Made by a program: the position numbers and the translations under genes
In this document: positions 56,983 through 64,000 of the stretch, in pieces
Layout of the letters: the number at the start of each line of letters is the position of its first letter
How positions within the stretch are numbered: position 1 is the first letter of the stretch
NCBI GenBank assembly: GCA_947494695.1
Contig: CANLWB010000017.1
Coordinates: forward strand, 50,561 to 114,560
DNA from: an uncultured Flavobacteriaceae bacterium
Lineage (GTDB): Bacteria > Bacteroidota > Bacteroidia > Flavobacteriales > Flavobacteriaceae
Direction: 5' to 3'
Length of the DNA: 64,000 nt
The notes under the pieces: generated by a model
Seen by the model: only the letters and a program-made list of their open reading frames with translations
What the model was told of the DNA's origin: nothing
The model's database searches: none

Positions 56983-58773
56983 ATGTTAATAATGAAAAGA
57001 TTTATTTTATTTTTCGTATTGGTAGCATTGGTATCGTGTAGAAATGAACATGCCAAAACCACTGAAAAGGAACAGAAACCTACTTCAAATTTCTCAGAAT
57101 TACTCAAAAACTATAGTGAGGAGGGGTATAAGCTTGATCCTATTACGGCTACAAATGCCGGCGATAACAGGTTTAATAGTGAATTCCCCAATAGCCTATC
57201 GGATGAATATAAAGCCCAAAAGAAGGCGTATTATGCGAAATATAAAGCTGCATTAGCAGAGATAGACACTTCAACGTTTACGGCAACCGAAAAAATGAGT
57301 AAAGCTGTTTTGGAGTGGGATTGCAATATTAATTTGGAGGCTATGGCCTTTAAAAAGGATTTAATGCCTATAGACCAGATGTGGTCCAAGAATTTAGATT
57401 TTAATCAATTGGCAGGAGGAACAAATGCACAACCTTTTAAAACAGTTGAAGATTATAAAAATTGGCTAACTCGTGTAGAGGCTTATTTAGTTTGGTTAAA
57501 CACAGCAAAAGACAAGATGAAATCGGGGATGGAAAGTGGTTATGTACTGCCAAAATCTCTAATTGTAAAAGTGGTTCCTCAGTTTCTGGCGTTAGCTGAA
57601 GGTAAAATTGAGGACCATTTATATTATGCTCCTATCAAAAGTATGCCTGAAACCTTTACTGAGATGGAACGAAAGGAACTTACCGATGCTTATACGCTTA
57701 TGATTAAGGATAAATTGATACCGGCTCACAAGCAAATGGCGGAATTTTTAGAAGGCGATTACTTGGCTAAGGGAAGAACATCTAGCGGTATCTCTGAAAC
57801 ACCTCTTGGAAATGCATATTATGCGCATCAAATAAAGAAATACACAACAACGAACATGACAGCCGATGAAATTCATGAATTAGGTTTACAAGAAGTAGGA
57901 CGTATTCGTGGTGAAATGGAGGCTGTTAAAAAAGAAGTTGGTTTTACAGGAGATTTAAAGGCCTTTTTTAATCATGTTAGAACGAATAAAGATTTAATGC
58001 CATTTACAGAACGTTCTCAGGTGATTGCGTTTTATGATAGTATTCATGAGGTTATGAAACCTCAAATTGATAAATTGTTTGGAAACCAGCCAAAAACACC
58101 ATTTGAGGTAAGAAGAACAGAGCCTTTTAGAGAAAAATCGGCTGCTGCGAATTATAATCCAGGGTCATTAGATGGAACAAGGCCAGGTATTTTCTATACG
58201 CCAATTCCTGAAGTGGAAGCGTATAACGTGTTTGATAAAGAAGATTTATTTTTACATGAAGCCATTCCAGGACACCACTTTCAAATTTCGTTAGCGCAAG
58301 AGAATAAGGAGTTACCTGATTTCAGAAAAACGTTATGGTACAGTGCTTATGGAGAAGGATGGGCGCTATATACAGAATCTATGGGGAAAGAGTTAGGACT
58401 TTACAAAGATCCCTACCAATACTTTGGTATGTTAAGTGCCGAAATGCATCGCGCCATCCGTTTGGTTGTCGATACAGGGCTTCACACTAAGGGGTGGACC
58501 AGGGAGCAAGCTATAGCATATTCTTTAGATAATGAGGCGGAAGCGGAAGACAGTATTATTAGTGAGATAGAGCGTTATATGGCCAACCCTGGACAGGCAT
58601 TGTCTTATAAAATAGGCCAATTGAAACTTATCGAACTAAGGGCTAGGGCGAAAAACGCTTTAGGTGACAAATTTGATGTTCGCGAGTATCATAACCAGGT
58701 ATTGGAAACAGGTTGTATTCCATTGCAATTATTAGAGAGTAAGATTGATACGTGGATAAAAGCCAGTATGTAA
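56983..58773 (+). CDS. DUF885 family lipoprotein (putative metallopeptidase)
   Basis: 596 residues; start at 56983, or the Met three codons in, both giving the lipoprotein signal (FVLVALVSC). DUF885 proteins are all-helical with HExxPGHH: here H425-E-A-I-P-G-H-H, followed by YGEGWALYTESM with the third putative ligand. The fold resembles M32/M3-type zinc peptidases. Likely periplasmic. Single gene. Confidence 0.92.
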   Translation: MLIMKRFILFFVLVALVSCRNEHAKTTEKEQKPTSNFSELLKNYSEEGYKLDPITATNAGDNRFNSEFPNSLSDEYKAQKKAYYAKYKAALAEIDTSTFTATEKMSKAVLEWDCNINLEAMAFKKDLMPIDQMWSKNLDFNQLAGGTNAQPFKTVEDYKNWLTRVEAYLVWLNTAKDKMKSGMESGYVLPKSLIVKVVPQFLALAEGKIEDHLYYAPIKSMPETFTEMERKELTDAYTLMIKDKLIPAHKQMAEFLEGDYLAKGRTSSGISETPLGNAYYAHQIKKYTTTNMTADEIHELGLQEVGRIRGEMEAVKKEVGFTGDLKAFFNHVRTNKDLMPFTERSQVIAFYDSIHEVMKPQIDKLFGNQPKTPFEVRRTEPFREKSAAANYNPGSLDGTRPGIFYTPIPEVEAYNVFDKEDLFLHEAIPGHHFQISLAQENKELPDFRKTLWYSAYGEGWALYTESMGKELGLYKDPYQYFGMLSAEMHRAIRLVVDTGLHTKGWTREQAIAYSLDNEAEAEDSIISEIERYMANPGQALSYKIGQLKLIELRARAKNALGDKFDVREYHNQVLETGCIPLQLLESKIDTWIKASM

Positions 58774-58970
58774 TTTTTAGTCTTTAAAATTGTAGGTTCT
58801 TTATGAGGTAGTCACCAAAAGGTGGTTGACGAATTGTTAAATGAACACTACAGGTATTAAGATAGAACAATTTTTATCCTATCGTATACTAGGGTATTGG
58901 TTAAATTTGACTAAAAAAATACCTGATGCGAAGTATATCTTTTCTCGTGCTCATAGTTAACCTTCTGTTC

Positions 58971-59454
58971 TATCCGGTTTTTCCCTATGGTATATATGGT
59001 ATTCATAAGCCTAATCTGGATATTGCAGTTAACACGTTTTTTTATGGGGAATCTAATGAAAGGCGAAAATTTACGCAATGTTGGAGTCAGGTGGGGATAT
59101 TCGCATCACGATTAGGTTTAGTCGATGAAGCTGTTCATTTAGTGAAGGATAAATTAGGAAATGCCGATAACAGGTTTCCGGCGTTTTGGGGGCCTGGACC
59201 CGATTGAATTCCCGATGTTGATCACGGGGGAGCGGGTATGATAAATCTACAGGAAATGTTAATGCAAACTCATGGAGATGCCATTTATTGCCTACATGGA
59301 AAAAGGATTGGGATGTGAAATTCAAATTATACGCACCCATAAAACTTGTGTAGAAGTAGAATTAAAAAAAGGAAAGTTGGTACAATTAAAGGTGTCTCCA
59401 AAACATGAAGAACATCGTATTCATTTTCCCGATTGGTTAGAACGAGAGCATTAG
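58971..59454 (+). pseudogene. C-terminal remnant of a secreted glycosidase-like protein
   Basis: Stitched over three frames it matches the C-terminal barrel end of large Bacteroidota exported (alpha/alpha)-barrel proteins (GH95-like/DUF5703-type): YPVFPYGIYG, SQVGIFASRLGL, RFPAFWGPGPD, then TGA at 59205-59207 where Trp is expected, DHGGAGMINLQEMLMQTHGD, a frameshift near 59286, PTWKKDWDVKFKLYAPIK, another near 59343, and CVEVELKKGKLVQLKVSPK. The N-terminal part is absent. It lies next to a strong hairpin. Confidence 0.72.
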
Positions 59455-59469
59455 TTTTATTTAATACTT

Positions 59470-59503
59470 GCGCTCTGCAAAGTCTTGAGACTTTGCAGAG
59501 CGC
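59470..59503. terminator. Perfect 16-bp stem hairpin between convergent units
   Basis: Arms GCGCTCTGCAAAGTCT with exact complement and a 2-base loop, unusually GC-rich for this DNA. It lies between a plus-strand remnant and a minus-strand gene, fitting a bidirectional terminator, but no strong T-tract; may instead be a dispersed palindromic repeat. Confidence 0.6.
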
Positions 59504-59584
59504 GTTTCTATAATCTATATCTTAAACCTTTTTTGACTAAGTTCGAATTAACAACCTATAACAACCTGGTATACTTTTTTTTCA

Positions 59585-60766
59585 TCAAACCTTAACCCTA
59601 TAAGAGCTAATAATGTCTTTTAGTTTGAGTTTGAGATCTTCTCCGGTATCAAAGACCATTTGTTCGTTGCTGGGGAAGGGAACCCTTCTGTTGTTTAATA
59701 TTTTTAGATCTTCAGACTCCAAAGCGCGTTTATCGCCTCGCATTCTGGCAAACAGGTTTTGAAAAACAAATTCACTGTCTATAGTGAAGGTGTCTAGCAA
59801 CTGCTTTGTTTTTATATCAATGTAAACCACATCTGCGATGACTTGTGTCGATTTTATCTGCGTGAATTCATTGTATCTGGCTTTAACATTAACAATCTTA
59901 TCAATTTTTATATCATTCCCGAGGCTGTCTTTTACAACATTACCTTTGGCGTCTAATTCGTATTCCCAGCCATCAACGATTTCTTTTTCTCTAACAAACT
60001 CACGTTCTTTAATACGTTCGGGGGATACATTAATTTGCTTTAGTTGCAATTCCATAGCAAAATCGTAAGAAATTTTTCTATTTGGTTGCGCGTGGTATAC
60101 CGTCCAAAACTGATTTAAACCGTAGGTGTCAAAGTTTAATAAGTCGTCTTCCAAACGTTGCGGAATGACCTGATGGGTACGGTTTTGAATGGTGACACTT
60201 ACATATGCCGTTCCACGCTCATGAGCTTCTTTCATAAGCTCTCTGGTCTTCTCGTAATTAGGATTGATAGACTCAATATAATTTAAAACATCGTAAGCTG
60301 TTCTGATATCTCTCTTGTCTTCAGATTCCAATAAGTCGATTCCTTTTTCGTAATAAAAATCAGAAACATTTTCACGTGCCTGAACCAGATTACTACTGTA
60401 ATCATTGAAGTTAAAGGCAATTTGACGGCCCTCTACAGTAAGTGGGAGTAGTGGTTTAACAGCTTCCTGTCGCGAATCGAGGTCTACATACCTTTCATAT
60501 ATTTCTCGGTATAATTCAGGATTTTGGTCTTTTTTTAAATGATCAATATCATTTAAATCGCGTTCCGTGGCTTTGTGATAGGCATCTTGTAACATTAGAA
60601 CGTAATCGGCCTTCCGTTTTTTGTTCTTGTTGGTTCTTAACTTATTTAAAGCAGTGGTAATGGCTTGGTCGTAGTTACCTGAATTAACAGCGGCTTCCAT
60701 ATTTTTTTTGCCACCACAGGCTGCAAGTATAAGCATAACTACAAAGATGGGTAGTAATCTTTTCAT
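59585..60766 (-). CDS. TPR-like lipoprotein of unknown function
   Basis: 393 residues, lipoprotein signal (VVMLILAAC). A helical TPR-like region (about 25-175, NYDQAITTALNKL and RTAYDVLNYIESINPNYEKT) is followed by a beta-rich half (AYVSVTIQNRTHQVIP, FTQIKSTQVIADVVYIDI). Typical of envelope-maintenance lipoproteins; I do not know the family. Its start is divergent with nothing close. Confidence 0.8.
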   Translation of the reverse strand: MKRLLPIFVVMLILAACGGKKNMEAAVNSGNYDQAITTALNKLRTNKNKKRKADYVLMLQDAYHKATERDLNDIDHLKKDQNPELYREIYERYVDLDSRQEAVKPLLPLTVEGRQIAFNFNDYSSNLVQARENVSDFYYEKGIDLLESEDKRDIRTAYDVLNYIESINPNYEKTRELMKEAHERGTAYVSVTIQNRTHQVIPQRLEDDLLNFDTYGLNQFWTVYHAQPNRKISYDFAMELQLKQINVSPERIKEREFVREKEIVDGWEYELDAKGNVVKDSLGNDIKIDKIVNVKARYNEFTQIKSTQVIADVVYIDIKTKQLLDTFTIDSEFVFQNLFARMRGDKRALESEDLKILNNRRVPFPSNEQMVFDTGEDLKLKLKDIISSYRVKV

Positions 60767-60882
60767 AGGTTCGGGTTTTATGGTTATGATAGTTTGGTAG
60801 CCAAATATAATGCCAAAGCTTTAAAAAACAAACATAATTTAATATTTTTGTCTTTTAAAGCTTTGTTATTAAGTGAGTTGTG

Positions 60883-62163
60883 CTATTTTTTATACACAGG
60901 GAGTAAGGTAGTAGACACCTCGCCAAATCCAATACGAGTACCATCTTTCTCACAATATCCGCGCATAATAACGGTATCGTGATCATTAATGAACTTTCGC
61001 TCTGAACCATCTTTCAATTTAATAGGTTTTTCACCTTTCCATGTTAATTCGAGCATAGAGCCATAGGAATCTGGTGTTGGTCCCGAAATGGTACCACTCC
61101 CCATCATATCACCAGAGTTTACAGGACATCCATTAACAGTATGGTGTGTTAATTGCTGCGCCATGTTCCAGTACATATGCTTAAAATTGGACTTACTAAC
61201 TGTGGTTTCCTTGGCACCTTTTGGTTGTATAGATACTTCTAAATTAATATCAAAACTCTTTTTACCCTTATATTGAAGATATTCCAGTTGTGGCTTTATT
61301 GGTTTAGGGCCTTGTACTCTGTAAGGATCCAGAGCATCTAATGTAACAATCCACGGAGAAATAGATGACGCAAAGTTTTTAGCTAAAAACGGGCCTAATG
61401 GCACATATTCCCACTTTTGAATATCTCGGGCACTCCAATCATTAAATAATACCAGTCCAAAAATGTATTCTTCAGCTTCTTCAATAGGAATAGGCTCTCC
61501 TAAATCGTTGGCGTCGGTTGTAATAAAGGCCATTTCTAATTCGAAATCAACTAATTTACTTGGCCCGTATACAGGTGCCTTAGCATCCCCCGGTAGGGTT
61601 TGGCCCTGTGGTCTATGAACAGGTATTCCCGAAGGAATAATAGAAGAGCTTCTACCGTGATAACCAACAGGTATGTGCAACCAGTTTGGTAATAGAGCAT
61701 TATCTGGATCTCTAAACATGGTTCCAACATTGGTAGCGTGTTCTATACTTGAATAAAAATCGGTATAATCGCCAATGTGGACCGGCAGTTGCATTTCAAT
61801 TTCATCTAAACGAAATAATACAATTTCTTTATGTTTTTTATTATTTTTTAGCGTTTTGTTCTCTGCGTCAAAAATTTCAGCTATTCTATTCCGTACCGAA
61901 CGCCATGTTTTTCTACCATCCGCAATGAAATCGTTCAAGGTATCCTGAAGGAAAATGTCCTCTGTTAAGGGAATACCCTCAAAATACCCCAGTTGATGCA
62001 GTGCTCCAAGATCTATGGCGGTATCTCCAATACGCGTTCCAATGGTAACAATATCATCTCGTGTCAAGAACACTCCAAAGGGAATATTTTGAATAGGAAA
62101 ATCTGAATTTTTATCTACGTGTAACCAGGATATTCTATCTGGATTGTTAGCTGATAACGGCAT
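60883..62163 (-). CDS. fahA: Fumarylacetoacetase
   Basis: 426 residues, full length. N-terminal SH3-like domain (FPIQNIPFGVF) and C-terminal beta-roll with metal ligands in the region VDFELEMAFI, and GLVLFNDWSARDIQKWEYVP with conserved FLAKNFASSISPWIV, VNSGDMMGSGTISGP. Last step of tyrosine and phenylalanine breakdown, giving fumarate and acetoacetate. No other tyrosine-pathway gene in window. Divergent from glyA. Confidence 0.97.
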   Translation of the reverse strand: MPLSANNPDRISWLHVDKNSDFPIQNIPFGVFLTRDDIVTIGTRIGDTAIDLGALHQLGYFEGIPLTEDIFLQDTLNDFIADGRKTWRSVRNRIAEIFDAENKTLKNNKKHKEIVLFRLDEIEMQLPVHIGDYTDFYSSIEHATNVGTMFRDPDNALLPNWLHIPVGYHGRSSSIIPSGIPVHRPQGQTLPGDAKAPVYGPSKLVDFELEMAFITTDANDLGEPIPIEEAEEYIFGLVLFNDWSARDIQKWEYVPLGPFLAKNFASSISPWIVTLDALDPYRVQGPKPIKPQLEYLQYKGKKSFDINLEVSIQPKGAKETTVSKSNFKHMYWNMAQQLTHHTVNGCPVNSGDMMGSGTISGPTPDSYGSMLELTWKGEKPIKLKDGSERKFINDHDTVIMRGYCEKDGTRIGFGEVSTTLLPVYKK

Positions 62164-62366
62164 AACTTAGTTTATGTTTAATGTTTATTAAATTCTTACC
62201 AAACCTACATAATTTTTTTATTTTAAATGAAAAAATGCAAGAAAATATAGATTAAACGTAAAGGTTAATAAAATGGTTGAAAACTTCCGTTTAAAACATC
62301 CATTTTTAATGTAATTAAATATTCTATTTCCTATTTTTGCGGAATATTTAACAATAATTTAATTTT

Positions 62367-63638
62367 ATGCAACGCGACGAACAAATTTTTGAACTTATTC
62401 AAGCGGAAAAAGAACGCCAATTACATGGCATTGAACTTATTGCGTCTGAGAATTTTGTGAGCGAACAGGTGATGGAAGCTGCCGGATCTGTATTAACTAA
62501 TAAGTATGCTGAAGGATACCCAGGAAAACGTTATTACGGCGGGTGTGAAGTAGTTGATGAAGTAGAGCAAATTGCTATTGATAGAGCAAAAGCATTGTTT
62601 GGCGCAGCATATGTTAATGTACAACCTCACTCTGGAAGTCAGGCAAATACGGCCGTATATCATGCTTGCTTAAAACCGGGTGATAAAATTTTAGGTTTCG
62701 ACCTATCTCATGGTGGGCATTTAACGCACGGTTCTCCAGTAAATTTTTCTGGTAAACTTTATAATCCTGTGTTTTATGGAGTAGAAGAGGAGACAGGTGT
62801 TTTAAATTATGATAAGATTCAAGACATTGCCACTAAGGAGCAACCTAAATTAATTATAGCAGGAGCTTCTGCATACTCTCGTGATATTGATTTCAAAAGA
62901 TTTAGAGAGATAGCAGATAGTGTTGGTGCGATTTTAATGGCAGATATTTCACATCCTGCCGGAATGATTGCTAAAGGTATTTTAAATGATCCAATACCGC
63001 ACTGTCATATTGTTACCACAACAACTCATAAGACCTTAAGAGGACCAAGAGGAGGAATCATTATGATGGGTGAAGACTTTGATAATCCGTTTGGAATCAA
63101 ATTAAAGAATGGAAACCTTCGTAAAATGTCTTCTTTATTAGATTCTGCTGTTTTTCCAGGAAATCAGGGAGGACCATTAGAACATATCATTGCTGCTAAA
63201 GCTATTGCGTTTGGTGAGGCTTTAACAGATGATTTCTTAAACTATCAATTACAGGTAAAACAAAATGCAGATGCTATGGCTAGCGCTTTAGTTGCTAAGG
63301 GGTATAATATTATCTCCGGTGGTACAGATAACCACTGTATGCTTATTGATTTACGAAACAAAGACCTGTCTGGGAAAGATGCTGAACAGGCTTTGGTAAA
63401 GGCAGATATTACAGTTAATAAAAACATGGTGCCATTTGATGATAAATCACCGTTTGTAACATCGGGAATTCGTTTAGGAGTTGCTGCTATTACAACACGT
63501 GGGTTGAAGGCAGATGATATGGGAGCTATCGTGGAACTTATAGATGAAGTGATTACTAACTATGAAGATACTTCTGCTTTAGAAGCTGTTAAAAACAAAG
63601 TGAATACAATAATGAAAGACAAGCCCTTATTTGTATAA
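62367..63638 (+). CDS. glyA: Serine hydroxymethyltransferase
   Basis: 423 residues, normal length. [36 protein letters not shown] and [14 protein letters not shown] with the PLP lysine K222. Interconverts serine and glycine with tetrahydrofolate in the cytoplasm. TATTTTTG at 62333-62340 fits a -7 element 26 bases before the start. Terminated by the hairpin at 63663-63700. Confidence 0.97.
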   Translation: MQRDEQIFELIQAEKERQLHGIELIASENFVSEQVMEAAGSVLTNKYAEGYPGKRYYGGCEVVDEVEQIAIDRAKALFGAAYVNVQPHSGSQANTAVYHACLKPGDKILGFDLSHGGHLTHGSPVNFSGKLYNPVFYGVEEETGVLNYDKIQDIATKEQPKLIIAGASAYSRDIDFKRFREIADSVGAILMADISHPAGMIAKGILNDPIPHCHIVTTTTHKTLRGPRGGIIMMGEDFDNPFGIKLKNGNLRKMSSLLDSAVFPGNQGGPLEHIIAAKAIAFGEALTDDFLNYQLQVKQNADAMASALVAKGYNIISGGTDNHCMLIDLRNKDLSGKDAEQALVKADITVNKNMVPFDDKSPFVTSGIRLGVAAITTRGLKADDMGAIVELIDEVITNYEDTSALEAVKNKVNTIMKDKPLFV

Positions 63639-63662
63639 GCTTTAGAATAAAGTGTTAATTGA

Positions 63663-63700
63663 AAAAATCCTGTGTTTTTAAAACACAGGATTTTTTTATG
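63663..63700 (+). terminator. Terminator after glyA
   Basis: AAAAAATCCTGTGTTTT / AAAACACAGGATTTTTT stem followed by T-run, 25 bp after the glyA stop. Confidence 0.92.
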
Positions 63701-63726
63701 ATTTTGTTTTTAAGATGGAAAATGGG

Positions 63727-64000
63727 TCATTCAGTTACATTTATATTAACAAACTTCCTATCGTAAGCTTCTTTTGTTTTAGGGTTAAAAAAAACTGTTA
63801 AATGATGAGAGGCCATAGTTATTCGGGTATCATTCCATATTTTGGTTACTGAAATAAAAAAAGCACAACGGTCTTTATAAGTAAACTCGATGCTTTGTGG
63901 GTAATCTCCATTTTGGAAGTGGGTATCTTGAAATATAAGGCTTTTAGATTTATAATTCCAATTTACTTTTGTAGACTCTAAGCGTACCCGCAATAGTGTT
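63727..64000 (-). CDS. C-terminal part of a gene cut by the right edge, unknown function
   Basis: Open from the right edge for 90 codons to the stop at 63727. Visible part is beta-rich (VNWNYKSKSLIFQDTHFQNG, HHLTVFFNPKTKEA). The only in-window start candidate is a TTG near the edge, so the gene almost certainly begins outside. No family recognised. Confidence 0.6.
   Translation of the reverse strand, partial: TLLRVRLESTKVNWNYKSKSLIFQDTHFQNGDYPQSIEFTYKDRCAFFISVTKIWNDTRITMASHHLTVFFNPKTKEAYDRKFVNINVTE

Noticed and set aside
58926..59207. A 93-residue protein as an intact small gene
   Set aside because: Its first 15 residues are random and the rest is a fragment of a large glycosidase-like protein ending at a nonsense codon, so it is treated as a pseudogene.

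Overview
The window is chromosome from a marine-type member of the Bacteroidota, most likely Flavobacteriaceae. The evidence is the AT-rich sequence, many Bacteroidota-style lipoproteins, type IX secretion (T9SS) C-terminal sorting domains on the large secreted enzymes, and a few good matches to the Bacteroidota promoter pattern (TTTG, about 20 bases, TAnnTTTG). Agar- and cellulose-active enzymes occur together. I saw no tRNA, rRNA, CRISPR array, transposase or SusC/SusD pair.

Layout. 1-4890 (minus): a GH48 cellulase running off the left edge and a GH9-CBM3c processive endoglucanase, the classical crystalline-cellulose pair, sharing two extra modules in swapped order. 5.3-8.5 kb: LysR regulator, aspartate/glutamate racemase, GNAT acetyltransferase and a small protein. 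8.7-12.6 kb: a tight five-gene run of unknown function (two membrane proteins, a secreted protein with a barrel-like C-terminus, an Ig-like lipoprotein, a 69-residue Cys-tailed peptide). 12.8-16.5 kb: three cell-envelope proteins, two of them paralogues. 16.5-21.3 kb: a beta-helix lipoprotein, then a MarR regulator divergent from a serine hydrolase and a D-threonine-aldolase-like enzyme across a 48-bp palindrome. 21.6-34.6 kb: secreted GH86 agarase/porphyranase, a dead AraC gene, a lipoprotein, a 1906-residue secreted protein combining beta-propellers, PKD, two c-type haem sites, a CBM3 and a T9SS tail, and a GH16-CBM13 agarase-like enzyme. 35.3-43.8 kb: lipoprotein plus sulfatase, a Cys-rich lipoprotein, a DUF2891 protein and a tricorn-like S41 protease.

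43.8-47.3 kb is a translationally coupled operon of an Nramp-fold transporter without the usual metal ligands and 5-oxoprolinase PxpABC. 47.4-51.1 kb: DUF6503 lipoprotein, two DeoC paralogues (one with altered catalytic residues), and a thioesterase with a TetR regulator and two copies of a palindromic operator. 51.8-64 kb is mostly housekeeping: ClpB, a YtxJ bacilliredoxin, membrane-linked AraC regulator, ankyrin protein, DUF885 protein, a decayed glycosidase fragment, a lipoprotein, fumarylacetoacetase, GlyA and a gene cut by the right edge.

How it fits together. GH48, GH9-CBM3c and the CBM3-cytochrome protein all carry cellulose-type modules, and the latter two show T9SS tails, which points to cell-surface or secreted crystalline-cellulose attack with a possible redox component. 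GH86, GH16 and the sulfatase point to red-algal galactans. The most unusual items are the CBM3-dihaem-propeller protein, GH48 in this phylum with the shuffled modules, the Nramp-like protein tied to 5-oxoproline, the five-gene exported system, and the diverged DeoC.
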